59,106 bases of DNA, taken from positions 1 through 59,106 of the forward strand of contig NZ_JAENRY010000013.1 of the NCBI RefSeq assembly GCF_016612545.1, in the 5' to 3' direction. The notes under the pieces were generated by a model that was not told the DNA's origin, did not search any database, and worked only from the letters and a program-made list of their open reading frames with translations. The position numbers were made by a program, and so were the translations under genes. Every line of letters starts with the position of its first letter. The first letter of the stretch is position 1. Of this stretch, positions 49,028 to 57,413 are shown in pieces. Origin of the DNA: Streptomyces sp. MBT65 (GTDB lineage Bacteria > Actinomycetota > Actinomycetes > Streptomycetales > Streptomycetaceae).

Positions 49028-50233
49028 TCAGCCCTTGATCTCGGTCCAGGCCTGGACCCACTTGGCGTACGGCACGCACTTGACGTCGGTGCGGCCGTCG
49101 AGGCACTGCTCGATGGGCGTGTTCCAGAAGGCGATGTTCTTCCAGTACGCGGTGTCGGCGGCGTGGTAGGTGGTGCAGAAGTTCTTGTCGGTGGTCTCGG
49201 CGCAGGCCTTGGAGTTGGCGGGGGCCTCGCCGAAGTACTCGGCGACCTGGGCGTTGACCTTCGGCGAGACGATCCAATTGAGCCACTGGTAGGCGCAGTT
49301 GGGGTGCTTGGCCTTGGCGGAGATCATCCAGGTGTCGGACCAGCCGGTCGACCCTTCCTTGGGTACGAAGGCCTTGATCTTGGCGCCCTCGTCGGCGGTG
49401 AGGTTGGCGATGACCTGCCAGGTGGTGCCGACGACGGAGTCGCCGCTCTTGAAGGCGGAGATCTCCTTGAGGTAGTCGCTCCAGTACTCGCCGATGTCCG
49501 CGTTCTGCTTCTTCAGCAGGGCGACGGCGGCGTCGAACTGGGTCCGGTCGAGCGCGTAGGGGTCCTTGATCTTCAACTCGGGCTTGGTGGCCTTGAGATA
49601 GAGGGCCGCGTCGGCGATGTAGATCGGTGAGTCGTACGCGGTGACATGGCCCTTGTACTTCGAGGCGTCGTCGAAGACCGCGGACCAGGAGGTCGGGGCG
49701 GGGGTGACCTTCTGGGTGTTGTACATCAGCAGGTTGGCGCCGCGGCCGTGCGGGATGCCGTAGGCCTTGCCCTTCACCGAGTTCCAGGCCTGGAGCTTCA
49801 AGTCCGGGAAGATGTCCTTGTAGTTGGGGACCAGGCTCGTGTTGACGGGGGCGGCGTCGCCGGAGGCTATGAGGCGCAGGGAGGCGTCGCCGGAGGCGGA
49901 GACCGCGTCGTACTCGCCGGTCTTCATCAGTTTGACCATCTCGTCGGAGCTGGCGGCGACCTTGGAGTTGACCTGGCAGCCCGTCTGCTTCTCGAAGTCG
50001 CTGACCCAGTTCACCTTGGGGTCGTTGGAGCCGTCCTCGACATAGCCGGCCCAGGCGATCAGGTTGACCTCGCCCTCGCTCTTGCCGAGCTTCGACTGGG
50101 CTGTGAGGTCAGGGGGGTTGAGGCCGCCACCCGACGAGCCGCTGTCGGAGGAGCCGCAGGCGGTGGCGGCGAGCAGGACGGCGGCACAGGCCGTCACCTG
50201 GAGGGTTCGGGTGAGACGCACGGCGTTCTCCAT
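49028..50233 (-). CDS. Pot-type substrate-binding lipoprotein (PotD-like)
   Basis: This 401-aa lipoprotein has a lipobox ending in LAATAC (Cys near 26) and a PotD-type binding domain with NLIAWAGYVEDG near residue 56 and GIPHGRGANLL in the middle. Family members bind polyamines or related cations. It is the binding protein of the importer at 47298-51346. Confidence 0.87.
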   Translation of the reverse strand: MENAVRLTRTLQVTACAAVLLAATACGSSDSGSSGGGLNPPDLTAQSKLGKSEGEVNLIAWAGYVEDGSNDPKVNWVSDFEKQTGCQVNSKVAASSDEMVKLMKTGEYDAVSASGDASLRLIASGDAAPVNTSLVPNYKDIFPDLKLQAWNSVKGKAYGIPHGRGANLLMYNTQKVTPAPTSWSAVFDDASKYKGHVTAYDSPIYIADAALYLKATKPELKIKDPYALDRTQFDAAVALLKKQNADIGEYWSDYLKEISAFKSGDSVVGTTWQVIANLTADEGAKIKAFVPKEGSTGWSDTWMISAKAKHPNCAYQWLNWIVSPKVNAQVAEYFGEAPANSKACAETTDKNFCTTYHAADTAYWKNIAFWNTPIEQCLDGRTDVKCVPYAKWVQAWTEIKG

Positions 50234-50308
50234 GGGTGGAGGAGATGGGTGAGCGAGCGGATCCGCGAAGGGACGGATGAAGGAGCAGGCGGGGTCAGCA
50301 GTCGGCGA

Positions 50309-51346
50309 TCAGCTGGGGTCGGGGACGTGCACCGTGTGGCGCCGGTGCCATTGCAGTAGCACCCGGCTGCCGCGGTAGGCGGCGACGTCCTCGGCGGAGG
50401 TCTCCAGGTTCTGCTGGAGCGCGGTGAGCCGGCCGCCCGCGTCGAGGTCGACGAGGAAGCGGGTGGAGTCCCCGAGGTAGACGACCTCGGCGACGGTGCC
50501 GGCGGCGCTCTCGTGATCCGGTTCGCCGGGCTCGGCGGAGTTCTTGAGGACGCGGATCTTCTCGGGCCGGATGCTGTAGGTGCCCGCGGTGCCGACGACG
50601 CGCTGGGCTGACTCGCCCGCCAGCAGGTTGGAGGTGCCGACGAAGGACGCGACGAACGGGGTCGCGGGGCGTTCGTAGACCTCGGCGGGGGTGCCGACCT
50701 GTTCGATGCGGCCCTCGTTGAAGACGGCGATGCGGTCGCTCATCGTCAGGGCCTCCTCCTGGTCGTGGGTGACGAAGACGAAGGTGATGCCCACCTCCCG
50801 CTGGAGCGCCTTGAGTTCGACCTGCATCTGCTCGCGCAGTTTCAGGTCGAGGGCGCCGAGCGGTTCGTCGAGGAGCAGCACGCGGGGGCGGCCGACGAGG
50901 GCGCGGGCGAGGGCGACGCGTTGCCGCTGGCCGCCGGAGAGTTGGGCGGGGCGGCGGGTGCCGTAGCCCTCGAGTCGCACTTCGGAGAGGGCTTTTCGGG
51001 CGCGGACGAGGCGTTCGGCCTTGGGGACCCTGCGGACCTTGAGGCCGTAGGCGACGTTCTGTTCGACGGTCATGTGCGGGAAGAGAGCGTAGTCCTGGAA
51101 GACGGTGTGGACGTCCCGTTCGAAGGGGGCGAGGCCGGTGACGTCCTGGCCGGCGAGTTCGACGGTGCCGCCGGTGGGGCTCTCGAAGCCGGCGATCATG
51201 CGCAGCACGGTCGTCTTGCCCGAGCCGGACGGGCCGAGCATCGAGAAGAACTCGCCGTCCCCGATCTCCAGGTCGACTCCGGCCACGGCGGTGGTCTCCC
51301 CGAACGATTTCCGCAGATCCCGCAGCCGGATCGCAATCCCCTCCAT
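50309..51346 (-). CDS. Pot-type ABC importer ATPase (PotA-like)
   Basis: This 345-aa ATPase has Walker A GPSGSGKTT (about 37-45), the signature LSGGQRQR (about 136-143), Walker B LLLDEP and a switch His (FVTHD). A C-terminal TOBE domain (about 240-340) is typical of PotA. I chose the ATG at 51346; the upstream in-frame start at 51400 would cross the promoter. A GTGCAACGTTAC site (minus strand, 51371-51382) lies 24 bases upstream, and a divergent GntR gene follows. The ATPase leads the importer operon. Confidence 0.88.
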   Translation of the reverse strand: MEGIAIRLRDLRKSFGETTAVAGVDLEIGDGEFFSMLGPSGSGKTTVLRMIAGFESPTGGTVELAGQDVTGLAPFERDVHTVFQDYALFPHMTVEQNVAYGLKVRRVPKAERLVRARKALSEVRLEGYGTRRPAQLSGGQRQRVALARALVGRPRVLLLDEPLGALDLKLREQMQVELKALQREVGITFVFVTHDQEEALTMSDRIAVFNEGRIEQVGTPAEVYERPATPFVASFVGTSNLLAGESAQRVVGTAGTYSIRPEKIRVLKNSAEPGEPDHESAAGTVAEVVYLGDSTRFLVDLDAGGRLTALQQNLETSAEDVAAYRGSRVLLQWHRRHTVHVPDPS

Positions 51347-51370
51347 GGGCGGGAACCTTTCTGGTGCTCT

Positions 51371-51382
51371 GTAACGTTGCAC
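51371..51382. promoter_or_regulatory. GntR operator upstream of the importer ATPase
   Basis: On the minus strand GTGCAACGTTAC agrees with GTGCAATGTCAC at 10 of 12 positions, 24 bases before the ATPase start codon. GTGCAAGGTGGT at 51444-51455 is a weaker copy overlapping the ribosome site of the divergent GntR gene. Confidence 0.5.
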
Positions 51383-51459
51383 GGAAACATATGAAGTCAT
51401 AGTTCAAATCTCAAGACCCCCTTAGGGTAAAGCTTGAGTCAACGTGCAAGGTGGTGGCC

Positions 51460-52203
51460 GTGAACCAGCAGCAGCACATGAACGGCGGTGCCCGAAAGGC
51501 CGTCTTCGCCCCGGTCGACAACCGGGCGCGCGTGGACGCCGTCGTCAGCAGGCTCGGGGACGCCATCGAACTCGGACTGCTCGCCGACGGTGAGCAGCTG
51601 CCGGGCGAGAGCGAGCTCGCCGGGCAGCTCGGCGTGTCCACGGTGACCCTGCGGGAGGCGCTGATGGCGCTGCGCCAGCAGGGCCTCGTCACCACCCGCC
51701 GCGGGCGCGGCGGCGGCAGCTTCGTGTCACTGCCCGAGGTCCCCGGCGAGGAGCGACTGAAGGTCCGGCTGCGCGGCTGGAGCACCGAGGAGCTGCGTGA
51801 CCTCGGCGACCACTGGGCGGCCCTGTCCGGCACCGCGGCCCGGCTCGCCGCACAGCGCACCGAGCCGGAGGATCTGGTCCAACTCCGGCGCAGCGCCGAG
51901 GAGTTGACACACGCACAGGACGCGGCGGCGCGCGGCCGGGTGTACGGCCGGTTCCATGTCGAGCTGGCCGCCGCCGCGCAGTCCGCCCGGCTCACCCGCG
52001 AGCAGGTCGCGTTGCAGACGGAGGTCGGCGCACTGCTGTGTCTGGTGCTCGGGAACGACGAATATCGTGAAGAAGCCGCGGCCCGTCACCGCTCCGTAAT
52101 CTCGGCCGTGCAAGATGGGGCCCACGATTCGGCCAGGGAGTCGGCCGAGCGGTGCGTACAGGAGTCGACGGCGCGGCTGATCGCCGAGCGGCTGGCCCTG
52201 TAA
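51460..52203 (+). CDS. second GntR/FCD-family regulator
   Basis: This 247-aa regulator has a winged helix (about 25-95; LGVSTVTLREALMAL, followed by a glycine-rich GRGGGS wing) and an FCD domain (about 100-240). I chose the GTG at 51460 because AAGG lies 8 bases upstream; an earlier GTG at 51451 would overlap the ribosome site. It is divergent from the Pot-type importer and probably controls it through the GTGCAANGTNAC-like sites between them. The similarity of its sites to those of the first GntR regulator suggests overlapping control. Confidence 0.87.
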   Translation: MNQQQHMNGGARKAVFAPVDNRARVDAVVSRLGDAIELGLLADGEQLPGESELAGQLGVSTVTLREALMALRQQGLVTTRRGRGGGSFVSLPEVPGEERLKVRLRGWSTEELRDLGDHWAALSGTAARLAAQRTEPEDLVQLRRSAEELTHAQDAAARGRVYGRFHVELAAAAQSARLTREQVALQTEVGALLCLVLGNDEYREEAAARHRSVISAVQDGAHDSARESAERCVQESTARLIAERLAL

Positions 52204-52242
52204 CCGTCATCGCGTCCGCTCCCCGTCTGCTGGAGGGCACGC

Positions 52243-52998
52243 ATGAGCCTCGCGACGGCAACGCCAGCCACGGCACCCGAGCAGTCCGTCGCGGCCGGGG
52301 TCCGCTCGGCTCTGGAGTCCGTCTTCGACGCCGTGGCCGCCACCCGCGCCGACACCACGGCGCTGCTCGCCAAGGTGGCCGCGCAGGGCCGCCGCCCGGC
52401 GACCGTCGACCTCGCCGCGCTCCGCCCGGGCCTCCATCTCCGGCTCGCCCGGCACGAGTTGGTGTCCGGCGTCGGTTTCGTAGCCGCGCCGGGACTGCTG
52501 GGCGACGTACCGGCCTGGCTGGAGTGGTGGCAGGAGACGGGCGACGGGGGCGTCCGGCCGCTGCTGCTCGATCCCGAGCACTCGGCGTACGCGGACTACA
52601 CGCACTGGGACTGGTTCGCGCTGCCCCGCGACACCGGGGAGCGGGCGGTGGCCGGGCCGTACGTCGACTACCTCTGCTCGGACGAGTACAGCCTCACGCT
52701 GTCCGCGCCGGTCGAGATGGACGGACGGTTCGCCGGAGTGGCCGCGGCGGACGTGTATCTACGACACTTCGAGGCGGCCGTGATGCCGATGCTGCACCAA
52801 CTCCCGCGCCCGGCACGGCTGGTGAACGCGCGCGGCCGGGTGGCGGCCTCCACCGATCCTCGACACCTGGTCGGTTCGCTGAGCAAGGGACCGGACTTCG
52901 CGGAGGCGCTCGCGGCGGGGCGGGCCGGGTTCGCGCAGGGGGCGCGGTTGGTGCCGTGCGACGGGGTGCCGTTGGTGTTGGTGGTCGCGGAGCGGTGA
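52243..52998 (+). CDS. soluble Cache (PDC)-domain protein
   Basis: This 251-aa protein has a Cache/PDC sensor domain (about 20-200, with YADYTHWDWFALPRD and PYVDYLCSDEYSLTLSAPV). It has no signal peptide, membrane helix or output domain. Cache domains normally bind small ligands outside the cell in membrane receptors. A free cytoplasmic version beside a GntR regulator and a Pot-type importer suggests an internal ligand sensor or accessory to the regulator. The ATG at 52243 follows GGAGGG. Confidence 0.78.
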   Translation: MSLATATPATAPEQSVAAGVRSALESVFDAVAATRADTTALLAKVAAQGRRPATVDLAALRPGLHLRLARHELVSGVGFVAAPGLLGDVPAWLEWWQETGDGGVRPLLLDPEHSAYADYTHWDWFALPRDTGERAVAGPYVDYLCSDEYSLTLSAPVEMDGRFAGVAAADVYLRHFEAAVMPMLHQLPRPARLVNARGRVAASTDPRHLVGSLSKGPDFAEALAAGRAGFAQGARLVPCDGVPLVLVVAER

Positions 52999-53059
52999 CC
53001 GAACTCTTCTGCCTGAGTTCCGAGTTGGGGCCCCATGCGTCGAACTCACCTGCCGGAGC

Positions 53060-53084
53060 GCCGTGTTGAGGCGAGCCGCACGGC
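53060..53084. terminator. hairpin between Cache and MmyB-like genes
   Basis: GCCGTG (53060-53065) pairs with CACGGC (53079-53084). A TGAGTTC/GAACTCA inverted repeat (53014-53048) lies just upstream. Both sit in the 94-base gap between convergent genes and can end transcription. Confidence 0.45.
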
Positions 53085-53092
53085 TCCCGCGC

Positions 53093-53755
53093 TCACTCGG
53101 CGGCGGAGACCACCCTCAGGTGTCCGGCGCCGCGGCCCGCCCTGCGGACCCTGGGCGGTGGCACGCGGCGGGCCTCGCGCAGGACCAGCGTCAGACGCGT
53201 ATAGCCCATGTTCTCAAGGGTCTTGGGGGTCTCGCCGACGACCCGGCAGTCGGTGGCGCCCCAGCGCGGGTCGGGGTGCAGCAGCGGGCGGACCGCGCCG
53301 TCGTGCTCGACGGCCTCCGCGCCGACCGCGCGGATCCAGTGCGGCAGGCCCTGCCGGTAGGCGGCCTCCATGATCGGGTCCTGGGCGATGTCACGGCGGA
53401 TCGCCTGGAGGCCGTGGTCGTGTCCGTGGCTCTCCACGGCGGCGGCGAAGTGGGCCAGCATCGGCAGGCACCAACTCGACTCGTGCTGGCCGAGAACGGT
53501 GCTCGCGTCGGGGTGGAAGAGCACGAAGCGAAGGAAGTTGTCGCCCGGCATCGCCGTCGGGTGCGGGCCGACCGCCCGGAAAAGTGACTTGAAGGCGCCG
53601 TTGGTCAACACCACGTCCCAGCGGTGGTCCATGACGACGGAGGGGAAGGTGACGGCCTCCAACAACGTGGCGTAGTCCAGCAGATACGCCTGGGCCTCGG
53701 GACTCTCGGGGACGGGCCGCGGCGCGGACCGCTGCCCACCTGCCTGGTACGCCAT
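53093..53755 (-). CDS. MmyB-like ligand-binding domain protein without HTH
   Basis: This 220-aa protein matches the PAS-like ligand-binding domain of MmyB-type regulators (VMDHRWDVVLTNGAF near 42-56, and LRFVLFHPDA, LVGQHE-like and DPRW motifs). It lacks the HTH that normally precedes this domain. It may bind a ligand (often a fatty acid in this family) and act through protein contacts. The gene is divergent from the HTH regulator at 53981; the two could act together as a split regulator. Confidence 0.78.
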   Translation of the reverse strand: MAYQAGGQRSAPRPVPESPEAQAYLLDYATLLEAVTFPSVVMDHRWDVVLTNGAFKSLFRAVGPHPTAMPGDNFLRFVLFHPDASTVLGQHESSWCLPMLAHFAAAVESHGHDHGLQAIRRDIAQDPIMEAAYRQGLPHWIRAVGAEAVEHDGAVRPLLHPDPRWGATDCRVVGETPKTLENMGYTRLTLVLREARRVPPPRVRRAGRGAGHLRVVSAAE

Positions 53756-53869
53756 CGGGAGGTCACCCCTCTTGCCTATGCGGCCTTCTCGCGGCGCCTT
53801 GATCCTGGTGCCCCGACGCGAGCCGTGTCAACTATCGTGGCATTTCATGCTTGTTGACGGCTGAAATTG

Positions 53870-53883
53870 GCCACAGTTGTGGC
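53870..53883. promoter_or_regulatory. dyad in the MmyB-like/HTH divergent promoter
   Basis: GCCACA-GT-TGTGGC is a perfect inverted repeat with a 2-base spacer between the two divergent regulator genes. Confidence 0.45.
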
Positions 53884-53980
53884 GAGACCTGGATGCGAGT
53901 TCGAACCAACCGATACCCTCCGGGATGTTCACGGCCACCGTTTGCGAGAAGCCTGTGAGAGACGTTGAGGAGATGTGTCG

Positions 53981-54637
53981 GTGTCGGATGGCTTCGAGGT
54001 ACCGGGCACGACGGCGACCGCACTGCTGCCCGCCGTCGTCGACCGCGTCACCGCGCTCGCCGAACGGCTCGACGTGCCGCAGTCCGAGGTCGTCCACATC
54101 GGCCGGCTGTCCGTCGCGTGCGGTGTCCCGGAGTCCGTGGTCAGGGCCCTGCTGAGCGGCCGTCCCGCGGGTGAGCCCGATGTGCAGGCCCGGTTCCTGC
54201 AACGCCTCGGCCTGCTGCGCCGTACCAGACTCAAGCCCAACGGGCGCAAGTACACCCAGCAGGAGATCGCCGACGGCGCGGGCATGTCCCGCCAGCAGGC
54301 GGGCGCGCTCATCAACGGCGACCGGCGACCCACCATGGAGCACTGCGACGCCCTCCAGCGCTTCTTCCGCGTGCACGCCGGGTTCCTCACGGCCGAGGAC
54401 CCCGAGGCCCTCGCGGGCGCCCTGCAGCGCACCGAGCAGGAGCTGTTGCAGAAGCTCGCCGACCGCGAGCGGGCGGCGGCCGAGGCCGCGGAGGACCCGC
54501 TGGAGCGGCTGCTCCAGGACCACGGAGTGCGCGGAATCGCCTGGCGCGCCGCGCAGTTGCCCACCGACCAGCACCGCGACAAGGTCGCCGAGTGGCTGGA
54601 CATGCTCCTGGAGAGCGTGAAGCGGCCCGAGTCGTGA
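53981..54637 (+). CDS. HTH-domain regulator coupled to an ImmA/IrrE-like protease
   Basis: This 218-aa protein has an XRE-type HTH region (about 80-130; YTQQEIADGAGMSRQQAGALINGDRRP) and a helical C-terminus. I chose the GTG at 53981 because GAGGAG lies 8 bases upstream; the GTG at 53975 leaves only 2 bases. Its stop overlaps the metalloprotease-like gene as GTGA. XRE plus ImmA/IrrE pairs are common in actinobacteria and usually work as a repressor and its protease. Confidence 0.8.
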   Translation: MSDGFEVPGTTATALLPAVVDRVTALAERLDVPQSEVVHIGRLSVACGVPESVVRALLSGRPAGEPDVQARFLQRLGLLRRTRLKPNGRKYTQQEIADGAGMSRQQAGALINGDRRPTMEHCDALQRFFRVHAGFLTAEDPEALAGALQRTEQELLQKLADRERAAAEAAEDPLERLLQDHGVRGIAWRAAQLPTDQHRDKVAEWLDMLLESVKRPES

Positions 54638-55233
54638 TCCGGGGGAGAACTGTGGGCATCGGCAGGCAGATGCGTCGTCTGTGCGGCGAGTTGGTCGCGG
54701 AGCTGGGCCTCGGCGCACCCGCACGCCCGCACGACCTGTACGCAGCGCTGTGCGACGCGATGAGCCGCCGCCGGGGCCGCCCGGTCCAGTTCCGTACGGC
54801 CGCCTTCCCGCCCTGCACCGCGAGCGGGCTGTGGCTCGACATGGCCGACCAGGATCTCGTGGTGATCGAGGAACGCACCGCGCCCGACCACCAGTTGGTG
54901 ATCCTGGGCCACGAGCTGTGGCACATGAAGGCCGGCCACTGCGGACCGCAGGTGGAGGGCGCCGCGGTGGCCGCCCGGCTGCTGGACGGGACCGTCGACG
55001 AGGCGGCGCTGCGGGCCACCGTCCTCAGGGTGGCCGCCCGCAGCCGGTTCGAGCGTGCCGACGAGCGGGAGGCCGAGAGCTTCGGTCTGCTGCTCGCGAG
55101 CAAATGCCGTACATGGCTGGCCGGTTCGTCGCTCCGGGGGCCCGCGCGGCACGACCATCTGGCCGGGCGCATCGAGGCTTCGCTGGGGTATCCGGGGCCG
55201 CGTGGCCAGGAGTTGACGGTCCGTCACCCGTAG
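54634..55233 (+). CDS. ImmA/IrrE-family metallopeptidase-like protein
   Basis: This 199-aa protein carries the zinc motif HELWH (H93, E94, H97) of the ImmA/IrrE family, followed by GH near 101. Such proteins cleave a cognate HTH repressor in response to stress or a mobile element. The GTG at 54634 overlaps the HTH gene; a GTG at 54652 with GGGAG upstream is an alternative. It converges on the alpha/beta hydrolase gene with 7 bases between stops. Confidence 0.82.
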   Translation: MIRGRTVGIGRQMRRLCGELVAELGLGAPARPHDLYAALCDAMSRRRGRPVQFRTAAFPPCTASGLWLDMADQDLVVIEERTAPDHQLVILGHELWHMKAGHCGPQVEGAAVAARLLDGTVDEAALRATVLRVAARSRFERADEREAESFGLLLASKCRTWLAGSSLRGPARHDHLAGRIEASLGYPGPRGQELTVRHP

Positions 55234-55240
55234 AGTCGGG

Positions 55241-56266
55241 CTAGGTGGCGCTGCGTTCGCTCGCCTCCCGCAGGTCCCGTTCCGTCGCTCCGCCCTGGGC
55301 GGTGACGCCGGGGCGGCCCTCGCACAGGAGATCGCGCCAGTGCTCGCGGCTCCAGTGCGCGGGCGAGGTGGTGTGGGTGAACTCCTCGACCAGGGTGAGG
55401 AATCGGGCCGGGTCGGTGTGGAACGGGAAGTGTCCCGCGCCCTCGAAGATCTCCAGCCGACTGCCCGGCATCGCCTCGTGGGCGCCGTACGCGTGCCGGA
55501 CCGGCACCACGCTGTCCCGGTCGCCCCACAGCAGCATGGTCGGCATGCCCTCGGTCAGATAGCAGCGGTCGAGCATGGTCACCACCTGACCGCGCCAGTC
55601 GACGACCGCGCGCAGGGTCCGGATGAAGGCGTTGCGGGCGGTCTCGTCGGGCAACGCGTCGACAAGGGTGAGGAGTTCGGGGGCGTCCTGGCCGAGATCG
55701 GTGTCGAGAAGCCGCAACAGCCCGACGGTGAGGCCGACTTGGAGGCGCATGCCGGGCAACCGCAGCGCGGACAGGGCGAGATGGGAGCCGGGGAGCGAGA
55801 CGAGCCGGAGCACCGGATTGACCTCGCGGCCCACACCGCCCGCGCTGACCAGGACGAGGCGTTCGGTGCGCTCGGGGAACTGGTAGGCGAACTGCATCGC
55901 CACTCCCCCGCCCAGCGAGTGCCCGAGCAGGGTCGCGGACTCGATGCCGAGCGTGGTGAGCAGATCGCGCACGCCGTTGGCGTAGGCGGCGACCGAGTAG
56001 TCGGCGCGCGGTTTGTCGGAGGCGCCGTGCCCGAGGAGATCGGGGGCGATCACCGTGTGGGTGCGGGCGAGATCGGGGATCAGGTCGGCCCAGGTCGCGG
56101 AGGAGTCGCCGATGCCGTGGATCAGGACCAGCGCCGGGCCCTCCCCCGCCATCCGGAAGGCACGGCGGTATCCGTGCACGACGCGGTACTGCAGCTCTAG
56201 TTCTCCGGCACCCACCGAGCGCAGTCGTGCGGCGCGCGCCGGGCGCCGTGCCGGGACATCCACCAC
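55241..56266 (-). CDS. alpha/beta-fold hydrolase
   Basis: This 341-aa protein has the alpha/beta-hydrolase fold. The nucleophile elbow GHSLGG gives S117, the oxyanion region is HGIGDS, and the catalytic Asp/His candidates are WGDRDS and GAGHFPFH. No signal peptide is visible, so it is cytoplasmic or membrane-associated. The GTG at 56266 follows GGGAGG. The substrate (ester, epoxide or C-C bond) is not determined. Confidence 0.85.
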   Translation of the reverse strand: MVDVPARRPARAARLRSVGAGELELQYRVVHGYRRAFRMAGEGPALVLIHGIGDSSATWADLIPDLARTHTVIAPDLLGHGASDKPRADYSVAAYANGVRDLLTTLGIESATLLGHSLGGGVAMQFAYQFPERTERLVLVSAGGVGREVNPVLRLVSLPGSHLALSALRLPGMRLQVGLTVGLLRLLDTDLGQDAPELLTLVDALPDETARNAFIRTLRAVVDWRGQVVTMLDRCYLTEGMPTMLLWGDRDSVVPVRHAYGAHEAMPGSRLEIFEGAGHFPFHTDPARFLTLVEEFTHTTSPAHWSREHWRDLLCEGRPGVTAQGGATERDLREASERSAT

Positions 56267-56363
56267 GCACTCGCCTCCCGTTCACCCGACCGCCCACCGG
56301 CGGCCGAAAGCCCTTCCTCCCAGCGTAGGGCCGCTGTCCCACCGGGGATTTCGGTGAGGTTTC

Positions 56364-56400
56364 GCCTCCGCTAAGCGGGCGAACCGGCGCCCGCCGAGGC
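56364..56400. promoter_or_regulatory. extended hairpin between divergent genes
   Basis: GCCTC (56364-56368) pairs with GAGGC (56396-56400), and GCGGGCG (56375-56381) with CGCCCGC (56388-56394). It lies between two divergent genes, so it is not a terminator for either. It is 84 bases upstream of the small hypothetical gene. Confidence 0.5.
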
Positions 56401-56484
56401 GGGATTGTCAGTGGCACCCGGCAAGCTGGAGTCGTGCCACCGCCGTGCGGGGGCGCATGACGCCGACCAGGGGAGAGCCGTCCT

Positions 56485-56712
56485 ATGCAGACCGCAGTGA
56501 TGACCGACCGCGAGCGCGCCGCCGTTCAGGCCTATCTACGGCTGCTGCACACGGTCAGAGCAGCCTTCGACGGCCCACCGGGCGACCCGCGACCGGTCCT
56601 GGTCCCACCCTCGGTGCTGGCCGAGGCGGACCAGGCGCTGACGGACGCCGGGCTCGCGGGCAACGAGGAGGCGTTCTTCGGGCTGTTGGAGAGCTGGTGC
56701 CCGGAAGGGTGA
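56485..56712 (+). CDS. 75-aa hypothetical protein
   Basis: This small protein is mostly helical (DRERAAVQAYLRLLHTVRAAF near residues 8-28) with no membrane segment. I do not recognise a family. The ATG at 56485 follows GGGGAGAG. It converges on the phosphopantetheinyl transferase gene with 20 bases between stops. Confidence 0.55.
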   Translation: MQTAVMTDRERAAVQAYLRLLHTVRAAFDGPPGDPRPVLVPPSVLAEADQALTDAGLAGNEEAFFGLLESWCPEG

Positions 56713-56732
56713 GGGGGTGTTAGGGGGCAGGT

Positions 56733-57413
56733 TCAGGGATGCGGGACCGTGACGGCCGTGGCTACGAGTCCGCGGCCGACGGTCCAGCGGCCCTCGAAGA
56801 CGTCGAGGCGTTCACCGTCGACCACCGGGCCGGGGACGAGGAGGCGGGCGCGGAGCGTGCCGCGTGCCTCCTCGCCTGGGTCGGTGAAGACCTCGATGTC
56901 GGCCTCCGAGAAGTCCAGCCACTTGCCCGTGAGGGGGAACCACGCCTTGTAGACGGACTCCTTGGCGCTGAACAGGAGCCGGTCCCAATGCACCGCGGGC
57001 CGCTGTGCCGCCATGCGCGCGAGGCGTTCCTGTTCGGCGGGCAGGGCGACGGAGGCGAGGACGCCGTCCGGGAGCGGGGCGTGGGGTTCCGCGTCGATGC
57101 CGAGCGAGGCGAGGTCGCCGGCGCGGGCCAGCGCGGCGGCGCGGTAGCCGTCGCAGTGGGTCATGCTGCCGATGACACCGGCGGGCCAGGTCGGCGCGCC
57201 GTGGGCGCCGGGCAGGATCGGCTGCGGGGGCACGCCGAGCTTCTCCATGGCGCGCCGCGCACAGGCCCGTACGGCGGCGAACTCGTGCCGGCGCTTGGGC
57301 ACCGCGCGGGCCACGCGGGCCTCTTCCTCGGGGTACAGCGGGGCGTCCTTCAGCCCCTCGTCACCGTGTGTCTCGACGCTCACCACGGAGTCCGGGAGCA
57401 GTTCCTCGATCAC
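56733..57413 (-). CDS. 4'-phosphopantetheinyl transferase (Sfp/EntD type)
   Basis: This 226-aa enzyme has the metal-binding GIDAEP motif (D107, E109) and the WDRLLFSAKESVYKAW motif (K151, E152, K156). It transfers the phosphopantetheine arm from CoA to carrier-protein domains of fatty-acid, polyketide or peptide synthases, and so activates secondary metabolism. The GTG at 57413 lies inside the end of the upstream metallophosphoesterase gene, a 53-base overlap, so the two are translationally coupled. Confidence 0.9.
   Translation of the reverse strand: MIEELLPDSVVSVETHGDEGLKDAPLYPEEEARVARAVPKRRHEFAAVRACARRAMEKLGVPPQPILPGAHGAPTWPAGVIGSMTHCDGYRAAALARAGDLASLGIDAEPHAPLPDGVLASVALPAEQERLARMAAQRPAVHWDRLLFSAKESVYKAWFPLTGKWLDFSEADIEVFTDPGEEARGTLRARLLVPGPVVDGERLDVFEGRWTVGRGLVATAVTVPHP

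Noticed and set aside
53885..53935. tRNA-like GTTCGAAC T-loop sequence
   Set aside because: No matching T-stem, acceptor stem or anticodon arm can be folded around it.
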